NCBI GenBank assembly: GCA_009838035.1
Contig: VXSK01000002.1
Span: forward strand, 351,994-415,993
Source: Gammaproteobacteria bacterium
GTDB taxonomy: Bacteria; Pseudomonadota; Gammaproteobacteria; Steroidobacterales; Foliamicaceae
Reading direction: 5' to 3'
DNA: 64,000 nucleotides
Shown here: in pieces, positions 43,928 to 53,637 of the stretch
Position numbering within the stretch: the first letter of the stretch is position 1
Layout of the letters: the number at the start of each line of letters is the position of its first letter
Translations under genes and position numbers: made by a program
The notes under the pieces: generated by a model
The model's database searches: none
Seen by the model: the letters and a program-made list of their open reading frames with translations, nothing else
What the model was told of the DNA's origin: nothing

Positions 43928-45190
43928 TTAGTGCCTGTGCATGGAATGGTCCGTGGCGCCGCCCGGGGGCAGCGAATCGAGCTTGGCAAGCCCCTCTCGC
44001 AGGTTGGCCTCGGAGTCGAGCATGAACTGCCCGCTCACCACCACCCTCTCGCCTGGGTTCAGGCCCTTGAGAATTTCCGTGCGGCCGCCCCCGGCAACGC
44101 CTGTCTCCACGGCCCGGCCGGTAAAGCGGCCGTCCCCCAAGGCGACGATCACGTGCTCGCCCCGGCTGTCCCGCAGGAGGGCCTCGGTCGGCACGGAGAG
44201 GCGCGCTTCACCGCTTCCCAGGCTGAATTGAATGTCCGCGTAGGCGCCGGGGCGCAGCGCCCCGGAGGCATTGTCCACCTCGATGCGGACGTCTGCGGTC
44301 CGGGTCCTGGGATCGATTGTCGGATAGACGTAGTCCACCGTTCCCTCGTTCGGCGCCCCCGGCGCGCTCGGGAATTGCAGCGAAACCGTCTGTCCGGCCT
44401 CCACCATGGACAGGTCCGCTTCGGGGATGGAGGCGATGATCCAGACCCTTTCGTACGACTGAAGACGCAGGATCTGCGTTCCGGGCTTCACGTAATCGCC
44501 TTCCCGCACCGAAAGGGCGGATATCGTCCCGGAAGCCTCCGCGTAAACGGGCAAGCGCTCGATCACTTCGCGGTTTTCGACGAGCTGCTCGATTGCGGCG
44601 GCCTGCATGCCGTCGGAAATCAGACGCTGGCGGCCCGAATCCATGCGCGTCCGGCGGCCCGCCTCCAGTGCAGCCAGGAAATCCTTCTGCGCGGCAATCA
44701 ACTCGGGGCTGTATACGCGATACAGCAGCGCGCCGCGCGTAACCTCGTCTCCCTCCGCACGCACCGCCAGGTCTTCGATCCAGCCCTCCAGCCGGGAAAC
44801 CGCAACGGTCTCAAGCCGTTCGTTGCTTTCGACGTTTCCGTACGCACGCACCGTCCTGTCGAAAAAGGCAGTCTCCACGCGGGCGGTGCGCACACCCATG
44901 GTCTGGATCATTTCCGGCGCTACCCGCACCTCCAGCGCGGCGCCTTCCGGGAGTGTGGACCCATTCGAAACGGGCACGAGATCCATCCCGCAAATGGGAC
45001 AGGGGACGTCGGGATCCTGTGACACGAATTGAGGATGCATCGGGCAGGTGTGTTGCTGATCCGCCTGCACAAACGTTGGGGACTGTCCCGTCGACGAATC
45101 GGGGCCGGACCCGTTTCCGCCACAGCCTCCAACCGCCAATGCGGTCAACAGCAACACGGCGAAATAACAACGGAAATTAAAACTGTTCAT
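43928..45190 (-). CDS. CusB-type periplasmic adaptor lipoprotein with N-terminal metal-binding motif
   Basis: 420 residues, membrane-fusion family: lipobox VGGC (about 23), then a heavy-metal-binding domain (HTCPMHPQFV and PCPICGMDLVP) typical of Cu/Ag systems, a barrel-sandwich hybrid, a helical hairpin and a beta-barrel/membrane-proximal domain. It bridges CusA and CusC and collects metal. The start overlaps the tolC-type gene end by 4 bases. Confidence 0.9.
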   Translation of the reverse strand: MNSFNFRCYFAVLLLTALAVGGCGGNGSGPDSSTGQSPTFVQADQQHTCPMHPQFVSQDPDVPCPICGMDLVPVSNGSTLPEGAALEVRVAPEMIQTMGVRTARVETAFFDRTVRAYGNVESNERLETVAVSRLEGWIEDLAVRAEGDEVTRGALLYRVYSPELIAAQKDFLAALEAGRRTRMDSGRQRLISDGMQAAAIEQLVENREVIERLPVYAEASGTISALSVREGDYVKPGTQILRLQSYERVWIIASIPEADLSMVEAGQTVSLQFPSAPGAPNEGTVDYVYPTIDPRTRTADVRIEVDNASGALRPGAYADIQFSLGSGEARLSVPTEALLRDSRGEHVIVALGDGRFTGRAVETGVAGGGRTEILKGLNPGERVVVSGQFMLDSEANLREGLAKLDSLPPGGATDHSMHRH

Positions 45191-46419
45191 GACGTCACCA
45201 GTAAGGAGTTGAGTTGCGCAACAGCGCGATCGCGGCGGGCCTGCTCGTCTGCCATACGGCCCAGCAGGATCAGTTCCGCCAGTTCGCCATCGATAACCGG
45301 CGAGTAGTCCCCTATTCCCGACTCGTACCGGGTCCGCTGAGCCTGAACCTGCTCGCGGATGGCGGAGATCTTTGTCTGCAGCGCGGCGAAGGCCGCTTCC
45401 GCGGCCCGTCTGGTCGCGTCCAGGGCCGCGTACCGGGCCGCCGCGGTCCTCGCTGCGGCCATGTGGCGATTTCTGGCGCTTTCCCGCTCAGCCCGCGCCG
45501 CGCGTAGCGCCGGAGCCTGCGAACGGCTGCCCCACAAGGGAACACTGAAAGTTACGGCGGCCGATACCCAGTCGTCGCCCGGAAAGCGCATGCCCGAGGC
45601 GCCCGAGTCACGTTGCTGATAAGTAACCTGCAGGCCCCAGTCCGGTTTCCAGGCGGCCTGCGCCTCGGACACGCCTGCGTCGGCCACGGTTATGTTTTCC
45701 CGCGCCACCCGTACCGCGTGAAAGGCATCGGGATTTCCCGACCAGGCCTGTGGCTCCAGATCCGGCGGAGGCACGTTTCCGGCCCCGACGACGAGGTCCT
45801 GAAGACGCGCATCGACCTCTGCCCTTTCGCCTTCGAGGTCCGCCAGGGCACGGTCGACCTCCGACCGCTGCAGGTCGATCTCGGCCAGGCGGAACAGCAC
45901 CGGGCGCCCTGCGGCAATCTCGCCCTGCACGATCTGCTCCAGTTCGCCATACAGGGAATCCTGCTGCCTCAGGAAAGAAACCTGCTCTGCTATACGGCGC
46001 CTTTCGACCAGTGCAACGATCAATTCGGCGCGCATCCGCGCAAACTGCAGAGCTTCCACCGCGTCATTGTGCGCGGCGCGGCGATTCGCGCGCTCCGACC
46101 GGGCTGCGCGTTCGGGCCGGTTGGGAATCTGCTGGCTTATGCCGAGCGCCTTGTTGGTAGGCAGGTAAGTACGGAATGAAGGGTCGAGCAATGGAAAGTT
46201 GTTGACGCCTACCGATACCACAGGATCGGGCCACGCTACGGCGGCAACGGCATCTTCGCGGTAGGCCTGCGTTTGCAGGCGGAGCGCCTGGAGTGCGGGA
46301 TGGTCCCTGAGACGCGCCTCAAGCTCCTCGAAGCTTTGCCCGAACAGGGGCGGTGCGCTTAGAGCAAGACCAAGCGAACACGCCAGGAATAAGAATGGTT
46401 TTCGGCTGTTTCTGGCCAT
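45187..46419 (-). CDS. TolC/CusC-family outer-membrane efflux channel
   Basis: 410 residues. Signal peptide (MARNSRKPFLFLACSLGLAL...PPLFGQ), then long paired helices and short beta regions of the TolC fold, with repeated ERRRIAEQVSFLR / AARTAAARYAALDA type helices. It forms the outer-membrane exit of the tripartite pump with the adaptor and CusA-like genes directly downstream. Coupled to the adaptor (stop/start overlap). Confidence 0.88.
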   Translation of the reverse strand: MARNSRKPFLFLACSLGLALSAPPLFGQSFEELEARLRDHPALQALRLQTQAYREDAVAAVAWPDPVVSVGVNNFPLLDPSFRTYLPTNKALGISQQIPNRPERAARSERANRRAAHNDAVEALQFARMRAELIVALVERRRIAEQVSFLRQQDSLYGELEQIVQGEIAAGRPVLFRLAEIDLQRSEVDRALADLEGERAEVDARLQDLVVGAGNVPPPDLEPQAWSGNPDAFHAVRVARENITVADAGVSEAQAAWKPDWGLQVTYQQRDSGASGMRFPGDDWVSAAVTFSVPLWGSRSQAPALRAARAERESARNRHMAAARTAAARYAALDATRRAAEAAFAALQTKISAIREQVQAQRTRYESGIGDYSPVIDGELAELILLGRMADEQARRDRAVAQLNSLLVTS

Positions 46420-46498
46420 CTTGATCTCCCTTTGAGGGAAATGAGCGGGTACGGAAGCGCACCGGGCGCGCGCCCGGTGCGAGCGTTGCGCTCGATGG

Positions 46499-46900
46499 CT
46501 AGTTCAGGAGGCGCTGCTTCAGAAAGACGGGCGTTAACGCAGCCCGAGGGATCGCGGGAGGCGGTCCGATATTCCGAACCGTTTGCGGGCGAACGGACAC
46601 GGCCGGATGACCGGTAATCGCCGGCGCCGGATTGAACTCCGGCAGATGATTGGATGCAAAGGCCTGGGCTGCCGAAGGTGCTGGGGCCGGCTCGTAGTCG
46701 CCGCAATCGGCGCACTGCGGGCAATCGCCCTGCTGCGTATCGGTATGCCCCGTCTCAGTGGATTCGTGGCAGGCAGGTTCTTCGACCGAGGTCTCGCGCG
46801 CATGGGTCAGCAAGTCTTCCGGGCAATGGCAAGCCAGTGCCGGCTGCACCGCCAGGAAGGCGCCGGCCAGGGCAAGCAATGCGCGTCGAAGGACTTTCAT
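46499..46900 (-). CDS. Cys/His-rich exported protein heading the cus operon
   Basis: 133 residues from the ATG at 46900 (an in-frame ATG three codons earlier is an alternative). Signal peptide (MKVLRRALLALAGAFLAVQPALA) then a Cys-rich segment CHCPEDLL, CHESTETGHTDT, CPQCADCGDYE, followed by a Pro/Ala-rich tail. The spaced Cys and His suggest copper binding in the periplasm, fitting its place upstream of the cusCBA-like genes. Small proteins of this type often lead copper efflux operons; a named family was not recognised. No regulator (CusRS, CueR) is adjacent. Confidence 0.7.
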   Translation of the reverse strand: MKVLRRALLALAGAFLAVQPALACHCPEDLLTHARETSVEEPACHESTETGHTDTQQGDCPQCADCGDYEPAPAPSAAQAFASNHLPEFNPAPAITGHPAVSVRPQTVRNIGPPPAIPRAALTPVFLKQRLLN

Positions 46901-46910
46901 ATGCGCCACG

Positions 46911-46916
46911 ATTATA
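46911..46916 (-). promoter_or_regulatory. Perfect -10 box for the copper-efflux operon
   Basis: TATAAT on the minus strand, 10 bases before the ATG at 46900. The mRNA would have a leader of only a few bases. A -35 is not obvious; a MerR/CueR-type long spacer is not excluded. Confidence 0.5.
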
Positions 46917-46963
46917 CGCTTTCCGGGCGAAGTATCTGAGCTGCAAGGTATTTTGGGACCGAT

Positions 46964-48217
46964 TCAGCGCCCACGGGACTCGGCCCTGTCGCGCCCCAGC
47001 AGCAACAGCAGCGCCGGGCCCAGCACAAGCAGCGCCATCGCCGGCAGCAGCACCAGAATATACGATCCCTCACGATCAAAGGTGAGCCCGAATATCACGG
47101 GGCTGGTCGCGGTTATGAAAGCCTGGCAGATCATGATCAGCGAGTAAACGCGCCCGTAGGATGCAAGGTCGAATTCGCGTGCAATCATGTACGGCAGGGC
47201 GGCGAATTTTGCGCCCGCGGACAAGCCCACGCAAGCCGCCGCGCACACTACCGTCCACAGGGGAAGTTCCGGCAGCGTAAGCAATCCGCAGGCAGCCGCC
47301 CCGACGGCCAGCGCCACAAAAGCCAGGCCCGGCGCCCACACGTAATCGATCAGATATCCGCCGCCCACTCTTCCCACCATGATGAACAGACCGACCAGGC
47401 TGAACAGCGCCGCCGCCTGCGGCCTCGCATAACCGGCGTCCTCGAGGATGGGGACAAAACTGGAAATCATTCCCGACAGACCGAACGTCGCAGCGCAGAA
47501 TGCGACTGCCATGATCCAGAAGGTTCGGGACCGAACCGCCAGCCGGAACCCCGAGTCGGGCCTGGCCTGACCCGGCCGGGCAGGCGCCTCGTTCTCCTTC
47601 GGCGGGGGTTCGGCCGGCTTGCGCGGAGCATCCTTCAAACCCAGGATCAGGACAGGAACCCCCACCAGGAGAATGAGCGCGGAGACTCCGTAAAAACCGG
47701 CGCGCCAATTGAAGTAATCCATGAGGGTGGCGACATAGGGCGGCAGGAACAGAGCCGCCAGTCCGCTTCCCGAAAGCAATATGCCGAAGGCCATGCCCCT
47801 CTTGCGTTCGAACCATCCGGCCACGTACCGCGTCAGCGCGATCGATGAGGCGCCCATGCCAAGGACGGTTGCGATCGACCAGGAGGCGTAGAAGCGCGGC
47901 AGCCAGTCGCTGCTCGTGCCGATGAGCGCCATGCCCAGGCCATAGCCCACCGTGCCCCAGATCACCAGGGGCCGGGCGCCGTAGCGATCGCAAAGCCAGC
48001 CGAGGAGCGGCGCCACGCTCGCGGCGGTCATCGTGGCGACCGTAAAGCTCAGGGCCACCTCGGCGCGGGACCAACCGAAGGCTTCCCCCAGGGGGATGGT
48101 AAGAACACCCAAAAGGTAAACCGGCACGGTGCCGAAACTGAATATCTTGCCGACCAGGGCAGCACCCAGCGGCCGCCAGCCGCGGCGAAACTCGCTCCAG
48201 GGACTGTCGGGGCTCAT
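46964..48217 (-). CDS. MFS transporter (second tandem pair, copy 2)
   Basis: 417 residues with about 12 membrane segments, MCT/OFA-like MFS. Its N-terminus (PWSEFRRGWRPLGAALVGK) mirrors the neighbouring copy (PWNEFRRGWVPLGAAVIGK), and both share FSFTVATxT, RYVAGWFERKRG and MVGRxGxGYLxDxVWAPGL-type segments. Substrate unknown, possibly a monocarboxylate. It follows the paralogue by 51 bases. Confidence 0.85.
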   Translation of the reverse strand: MSPDSPWSEFRRGWRPLGAALVGKIFSFGTVPVYLLGVLTIPLGEAFGWSRAEVALSFTVATMTAASVAPLLGWLCDRYGARPLVIWGTVGYGLGMALIGTSSDWLPRFYASWSIATVLGMGASSIALTRYVAGWFERKRGMAFGILLSGSGLAALFLPPYVATLMDYFNWRAGFYGVSALILLVGVPVLILGLKDAPRKPAEPPPKENEAPARPGQARPDSGFRLAVRSRTFWIMAVAFCAATFGLSGMISSFVPILEDAGYARPQAAALFSLVGLFIMVGRVGGGYLIDYVWAPGLAFVALAVGAAACGLLTLPELPLWTVVCAAACVGLSAGAKFAALPYMIAREFDLASYGRVYSLIMICQAFITATSPVIFGLTFDREGSYILVLLPAMALLVLGPALLLLLGRDRAESRGR

Positions 48218-48268
48218 CGGCGCAACCTGAACTGTCGGGAGCCTCGCCGTGCAGAGTCCTGACTGGCG

Positions 48269-49495
48269 TCAGTGCCCCGCCACGGGACCGCGGCCCCTGC
48301 TAAGGAAAAGCAGCAAGGCAGGGCCCAGCACCAGCAGCACCATTGAAATCAGCAGCACCTCGCGATAGGAGCCCTGCTGGTCGAACGTATTGCCGAAGAT
48401 CGGAGGGCTTATGGCCGTGATGACCGCAACGCTGATGACCAGCAGCGAGTACACGCGGCCGTACGATTTGAGGCCGAACTCGCGCGCGGTCAGATACGAA
48501 AGCGCATCCCATTCCGCTCCGGCGGAAACGCCCAGGCAAAAGGCCGCGAGAACCACCATCCAGACGGGCAGTTCAGGCAGTGTCAGCAATCCGCAAGTCA
48601 CGGCGCCGAAGCACAATGCAACGAAAGTCAGTCCCGGAGCCCACAGGTGATCGAGCAGGTAGCCCACACCCAGCCGACCGACCATGACGAATAATCCGAT
48701 CAATCCCGTCAGCGTCCCTGCCTGCACCCTCGAATAACCGGCGTCCTCGAGAATAGGGGCAAAACTGGAAATCAACCCGGCGATTCCGAATGTCGCGGCG
48801 CAGAACGCAATCGACATGAGCCAGAATGCGCGGGACTCCACGGCCAGCCGGAATCCGGTACTGCGCCTGGCAGCTGCCTGCCCGGCAGCGGATTGTTTGA
48901 GAGGCGCTTCCCTCAACCAGAAAAATATCACGGGAACTCCGACAAGAAGGATCGCCGCCGAAAGTCCCAGATAACCCGCTCGCCAGTTGAAGTTTTCGAT
49001 CAGCGTAGCTACGAAGGGAGGCGCCATGGCTGCGGTAAGCCCACTGCCCATCAGCATGATTCCAAGAGCCAGGCCCCGCTTGCGCTCGAACCACCCGGCC
49101 ACGAATTTGGTCAGGGCTATCGCCGAAGCACCGACCCCCAGCATTGTCGCCAGGGACCAGGAAGCGTAGTACCGCAACAGCCAGTCGCTGCTGGTCGCAA
49201 TGATCGCCATGCCAAAGGCATATCCGATCGTACCGACGAGTACCAGCGGACGCGAACCGAAACGGTCGCAAAGCCAACCAACGAGCGCGGATAGGCTGGC
49301 GGAGGTAAATGTGGCCACGGTGAAGCTGAAAGCGATTTCGCCGCGCGTCCAGCCGAACGCCTCTACCAGCGGAATCGTGAACACGCCCACCACGTAGATC
49401 GGGATGGTTCCGAAGCTGAACGCCTTGCCGATGACGGCGGCGCCAAGGGGTACCCACCCCCGGCGGAACTCATTCCAGGGACTGACCGAATTCAT
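48269..49495 (-). CDS. MFS transporter (second tandem pair, copy 1)
   Basis: 408 residues from the ATG at 49495, about 12 membrane segments. It is the closest relative of the gene after it (see matching N-terminal motif), so this is a second tandem duplication of MFS genes in the window, unrelated in sequence to the pair at 18.4-21.1 kb. The upstream open frame before 49495 is not conserved. Divergent from the GPH symporter gene. Confidence 0.85.
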   Translation of the reverse strand: MNSVSPWNEFRRGWVPLGAAVIGKAFSFGTIPIYVVGVFTIPLVEAFGWTRGEIAFSFTVATFTSASLSALVGWLCDRFGSRPLVLVGTIGYAFGMAIIATSSDWLLRYYASWSLATMLGVGASAIALTKFVAGWFERKRGLALGIMLMGSGLTAAMAPPFVATLIENFNWRAGYLGLSAAILLVGVPVIFFWLREAPLKQSAAGQAAARRSTGFRLAVESRAFWLMSIAFCAATFGIAGLISSFAPILEDAGYSRVQAGTLTGLIGLFVMVGRLGVGYLLDHLWAPGLTFVALCFGAVTCGLLTLPELPVWMVVLAAFCLGVSAGAEWDALSYLTAREFGLKSYGRVYSLLVISVAVITAISPPIFGNTFDQQGSYREVLLISMVLLVLGPALLLFLSRGRGPVAGH

Positions 49496-49576
49496 TGGCG
49501 CAACATAAGCGCTTCGGCGTGCCGAACGCAAGCGCCCGGGAAACGGCTGCCCTCGTGCGGTGCGCGGTTTGACCCG

Positions 49577-49582
49577 TAGAAT
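49577..49582 (+). promoter_or_regulatory. Possible -10 box before the GPH symporter
   Basis: TAGAAT (one mismatch to TATAAT), 9 bases before an ATG at 49592 and 41 bases before the TTG of the symporter gene. Confidence 0.35.
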
Positions 49583-49591
49583 AGCGCCCTC

Positions 49592-49627
49592 ATGCCCCAC
49601 CCCGCGTCGAGTGAATCACGGCCTTGA
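49592..49627 (+). CDS. Possible 11-residue leader peptide
   Basis: ATG at 49592 opens an 11-codon frame (MPHPASSESRP) whose TGA overlaps the TTG start of the symporter gene (TTGA). With the -10 box 9 bases upstream it would be near-leaderless, and ribosomes could re-start at the TTG. It is short enough to be chance. Confidence 0.2.
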   Translation: MPHPASSESRP

Positions 49628-50997
49628 ACCAGTCCATCGCACCTCAGGCCAACGTCCCGCTGCACCAGAGAATCACGTGGGGATTCGGCTCGTTGGGGAC
49701 GATTACGTACCTCAACGTCTTCACCGCGCTGGCCATGTACTACCTGACCTTTGTGCTCAAGGTGGACGAGGCCCTGGCCGGAACGCTGATTACAGCCGCC
49801 CGCCTGATCGATGCGTTCAGCGACCCATTGATGGGCTGGGTGACCGATCACACGCGCAGCCGCTGGGGTCGCCGCCGGCCCTACCTGCTGCTGGGCGCCG
49901 TGATCTGCGCCGCTTCGCTTCCGGCCGTCTTTTCCCTACACGGCATGTCGGACGTACTGCCGCCTTCCACCGTCCTGGTGATGGCGGTACTGATCGCCTA
50001 TTCCCTGGGATTCACCATTTTCAACGTTCCGTATCTCACGATTCCCGTGGAAATGACCACCGATCGCATGCAACGCCTGAGCCTGATGAGCTATCGCTCG
50101 GTGTTCATGATGGTGGGGGCCGCGCTTGGCGCATCGGTCGCCCCGGCGATGCTCGAGTTCTTCGGCGGCGATACGAGCGCTTCCGCCTTTCAGATCATGG
50201 CGGGGACGCTCGGCGCAGTAGTTCTGGTCGCAATGCTGACAACCTTTCTTGGTACTCGCGGAGCGTATTCCGCACCAGTTGAAAAACAACCGAAACTGTC
50301 CATTGGGAAACAGATCCGGACGGTCAGCAAGAACACGCCTTTTGTGCTGCTGATCGGCGCCAAGTGCACACAATTCGTGGCGCTGGCCGTTACGGGCGGC
50401 ACCGTCGTTTACATGTTTACGGTGGTCCTCAAGCAGCCACTCACACTTCTGCCCTGGCTGGCCGTCTCTACAAGCCTGACCATCCTCGTCGCGATTCCGT
50501 TCTGGAAATGGTTCGGCCGGTCCATCACCAAGCGGCGCGGCGTCCTGATCGGGGCGGGTGCGGAGATCTTCGCCCACCTGAGCTGGCTGCTGGTGAGCCC
50601 GGACTGGAGCAGGGAGGCGATGATTGCCTTCCTCGTTGTCCGCGGAGCGTTTTCCGGGTTCTTTGCGGGAGCGATCCTGCTCTATTCGCAGGCCATGTGG
50701 CTCGACACGATCGATTACGACCAGGAACGCACCGGGCTGCGCCGCGAAGGCCTCTACACGTCGGTCTACGTGTTCGTGGAAAGACTGGGCTATTCGCTCG
50801 GCCCCATCCTGCTGGGGTTCATCCTGAAGGCAGGCGGATTGAACATCAATCTGGACCCCGCGGACCAGCCGGCCAGCGCGGCGACGGCCATCCTTTTCTG
50901 CATGGTCGCGATCCCTGCGATCGCGCAGGTATGCATGGTGCTGTTCGTCTGGTTCTACAGATTGCCAGAAATAATTAAAGGCATATCAAAGATATAA
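49624..50997 (+). CDS. GPH-family (MelB-like) sugar/cation symporter
   Basis: 457 residues from a TTG at 49624; about 12 membrane segments. GPH hallmarks: DPLMGWVTDHTRSRWGRRRPY (cation-site Asp and loop 2-3), NVPYLTIPVEMTTD, and DYDQERTGLRREGLYTSVY. Such proteins co-transport glycosides or related solutes with Na+ or H+. The last codons are AT-rich and merge with the acnA leader repeat. Divergent from the MFS pair. Confidence 0.85.
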   Translation: MNQSIAPQANVPLHQRITWGFGSLGTITYLNVFTALAMYYLTFVLKVDEALAGTLITAARLIDAFSDPLMGWVTDHTRSRWGRRRPYLLLGAVICAASLPAVFSLHGMSDVLPPSTVLVMAVLIAYSLGFTIFNVPYLTIPVEMTTDRMQRLSLMSYRSVFMMVGAALGASVAPAMLEFFGGDTSASAFQIMAGTLGAVVLVAMLTTFLGTRGAYSAPVEKQPKLSIGKQIRTVSKNTPFVLLIGAKCTQFVALAVTGGTVVYMFTVVLKQPLTLLPWLAVSTSLTILVAIPFWKWFGRSITKRRGVLIGAGAEIFAHLSWLLVSPDWSREAMIAFLVVRGAFSGFFAGAILLYSQAMWLDTIDYDQERTGLRREGLYTSVYVFVERLGYSLGPILLGFILKAGGLNINLDPADQPASAATAILFCMVAIPAIAQVCMVLFVWFYRLPEIIKGISKI

Positions 50998-51029
50998 CTG
51001 TAATTTCTATATCAAGGATTAATTGTAAT
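50983..51029 (+). repeat. Tandem AT-rich repeat and inverted repeat at the acnA leader
   Basis: Two imperfect copies, 50983-51004 (atatcaaagatataactgta...) and 51009-51029 (atatcaaggattaattgta...), 26 bases apart, the first holding the symporter's stop and the second the acnA ribosome site (AAGGA). An exact inverted repeat GATATA (50991-50996) / TATATC (51008-51013) spans an 11-base spacer, which could be an operator. Confidence 0.55.
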
Positions 51030-53628
51030 GAGTGCACGGAAACTCTCCAGGCTTGAGATCGGCGGACACAGCCTTGCCTACCACGGACTGTCTGCGTTCG
51101 ATGCGAGCGAAGTCGCGAAGCTGCCCTACTGCCGCAAGATCCTGCTTGAGAATCTATTGCGCAACGCGGATGGAAAGGCCTCCGGCGCGGACCTGCTCGC
51201 CGCCTTGCACGGAAAGCGGGAACTGGAGTTCCGGCCGGCCCGAGTGATCCTGCAGGACTTCACCGGCGTTCCGGCGGTCGTTGACCTAGCGGCGATGCGC
51301 GACGCGATGGAGGCGCTGGGCGGCGATCCCCAGGCGATCAACCCACTGGCGCCGGCCGAACTGGTCGTGGACCACTCGGTCCAGGTCGATCACTACGCCA
51401 CGCCGGATGCCCTGGCCCGGAACAACGAACTCGAATTCGAGCGCAACCGCGAGCGCTATTCCTTCCTGCATTGGGGACAGCAGGCGTTTCGCCAGCTCAA
51501 GGTCGTGCCGCCCAACACCGGGATCGTCCACCAGGTCAATCTGGAACGACTGGCGCGGGTCGTTTTCCGCAAGGAGCACGATGGCGTAACCCTGCTCTAC
51601 CCCGACACGCTGGTAGGAACCGATTCCCATACGACCATGGTCAACGGTCTCGGCGTGCTCGGCTGGGGCGTGGGAGGCATCGAGGCCGAAGCCGCCCTGC
51701 TCGGCCAGCCGATCACGATGCTGCCTCCCCCGGTGCTGGGCGTGCGCCTGCACGGCAAGCTGCGCCCCGCCTCCACGGCCACGGACCTGGTGCTGACGGT
51801 AACCGAGGCGCTGCGCGAGAAGGGCGTCGTTGGTTGGTTCGTCGAGTTCTTCGGCGAAGGGCTGAACGGCCTCCCGCTGGCCGACCGGGCCACTTTGGCC
51901 AATATGTCACCGGAATTCGGAAGCACTTGTGCCATATTTCCTGTTGATGGCGAAACAATTCGCTACCTGGAGCTCACCGGACGCAGCAAAGAGCATGTGG
52001 AAATCGTGGATGCGTATGCCCGGGCACAAGGCCTGTGGCGGGAGGATTCAGGCCCCGAACCGGAATTCGACGACACGCTGGACATCGACCTGGACGCCGT
52101 CGTGCCGTCCATCGCCGGCCCCCGGCGTCCGCAGGACCGGATTCCGATCACACAGAGCAAGCCGGCTTTCGCTTCGGCGCTGAAGGAGCGCGGGAAAACT
52201 GCCGTTCCGTTCTCGGGAGACAAGCCCGGTGACGGCGCGGTGCTGATCGCGGCCATCACGAGCTGCACCAACACCTCCAATCCGTCGGTCATGATGGCCG
52301 CCGGCATGCTGGCGCGGGCGGCCCGCAAGCGCGGCCTCAGGCCCCCGGACTGGGTCAAGACCAGCCTGGCGCCCGGTTCCCGGGTGGTGACCCGTTACCT
52401 GGAGTCCGCCGGCCTTCTGGACGACCTGTCGGCGCTGGGCTTCGAGATCGTCGGATACGGATGCACGACCTGCATCGGCAATTCGGGGCCCCTGCGCGAG
52501 GACATCGCGCGCCACGTCGAGGAATCCGGACTGGGCGGCTGCGGCGTTCTGTCCGGCAACCGCAACTTCGAGGGGCGCATTCATCCCCAAGTGTATTTCA
52601 ACTACCTGGCCTCCCCTCCCCTGGTCGTGGCCTGGGCGCTGGCCGGGCGCATGGACGTGGACATCGAGAACGATCCTCTTGGCCTGGACTCGGAGGGCCA
52701 TCCCGTCTATCTGCGCGATGTCTGGCCGGACGCCGCCGAAGTGCAGGCTGAAGTGGCGCAGCACGTGCGCGCGGCGCAGTTCGAAGCGGGTTATGCGGGA
52801 GTGTTCGACGGCGACGAACGCTGGAACGCGCTGGAGAGTCCGGCCAGCAGCCGCTATCCCTGGGACGACGACTCGACCTACGTTCGCCGTCCGCCGTTCT
52901 TCGACGGCATGTCGGCCAAGCCCGAAGAGCCGCAGGGCGTGACCGCCGCCCGGGTCCTGGCGCTGCTTGGGGACTCGGTCACGACCGACCATATTTCGCC
53001 TGCCGGGGCGATCCCGGCCCGATCGCCCGCCGGCCAGTGGCTGAGCGAACAGGGCGTGGCGCCGCGCGAATTCAACTCGTACGGTTCGCGGCGCGGCAAC
53101 CACGAAGTCATGCTGCGGGGCACCTTCGCCAATATCCGGCTGCGCAACCGACTGGCGGGCGGCGTGGACGGCGGCTGGACGCGGCTCCAGCCCGACGGTG
53201 AGGTGATGAGCATCTACGACGCCGCCATGCGCTACAGCGAAGAGAAAACGCCTCTGGTGGTGCTGGCCGGCAAGGAATACGGTTCGGGCTCCTCGCGCGA
53301 CTGGGCGGCCAAGGGCACGGCCCTGCTGGGCGTGCGCGCGGTGATCGCGACCAGCTTCGAGCGCATCCATCGCTCCAACCTCGTGGGCATGGGCGTGCAT
53401 CCGCTCGAGTTTCCGCAAGGGACGGATGCCGCAAGCCTGGAACTGGACGGCAGCGAGACCTATGACATCTCCGCGCCGAACGGAGTGGACGTGTCGGTGC
53501 GCGCCACCCGCACCGACGGCTCCACGGTCGATTTCGCGGCCCGCTCGCGAATCGACACGCCCAAGGAGCACGAATATTTCCGACATGGAGGCATCCTTCC
53601 CTACGTGCTGCGCCGCCTGGCGGCCTGA
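51028..53628 (+). CDS. acnA: Aconitate hydratase A
   Basis: 866 residues, AcnA/IRP1 type. Iron-sulfur Cys ligands appear in [10 protein letters not shown] and [14 protein letters not shown]; other landmarks are [21 protein letters not shown], the swivel domain, and [14 protein letters not shown]. It isomerises citrate to isocitrate. Slightly shorter than typical AcnA (about 890). ATG at 51028 is preceded by AAGGA in an AT-rich leader. It may start an operon with the ABC genes 10 bases downstream. Confidence 0.96.
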   Translation: MSARKLSRLEIGGHSLAYHGLSAFDASEVAKLPYCRKILLENLLRNADGKASGADLLAALHGKRELEFRPARVILQDFTGVPAVVDLAAMRDAMEALGGDPQAINPLAPAELVVDHSVQVDHYATPDALARNNELEFERNRERYSFLHWGQQAFRQLKVVPPNTGIVHQVNLERLARVVFRKEHDGVTLLYPDTLVGTDSHTTMVNGLGVLGWGVGGIEAEAALLGQPITMLPPPVLGVRLHGKLRPASTATDLVLTVTEALREKGVVGWFVEFFGEGLNGLPLADRATLANMSPEFGSTCAIFPVDGETIRYLELTGRSKEHVEIVDAYARAQGLWREDSGPEPEFDDTLDIDLDAVVPSIAGPRRPQDRIPITQSKPAFASALKERGKTAVPFSGDKPGDGAVLIAAITSCTNTSNPSVMMAAGMLARAARKRGLRPPDWVKTSLAPGSRVVTRYLESAGLLDDLSALGFEIVGYGCTTCIGNSGPLREDIARHVEESGLGGCGVLSGNRNFEGRIHPQVYFNYLASPPLVVAWALAGRMDVDIENDPLGLDSEGHPVYLRDVWPDAAEVQAEVAQHVRAAQFEAGYAGVFDGDERWNALESPASSRYPWDDDSTYVRRPPFFDGMSAKPEEPQGVTAARVLALLGDSVTTDHISPAGAIPARSPAGQWLSEQGVAPREFNSYGSRRGNHEVMLRGTFANIRLRNRLAGGVDGGWTRLQPDGEVMSIYDAAMRYSEEKTPLVVLAGKEYGSGSSRDWAAKGTALLGVRAVIATSFERIHRSNLVGMGVHPLEFPQGTDAASLELDGSETYDISAPNGVDVSVRATRTDGSTVDFAARSRIDTPKEHEYFRHGGILPYVLRRLAA

Positions 53629-53637
53629 GCCCCGCGC

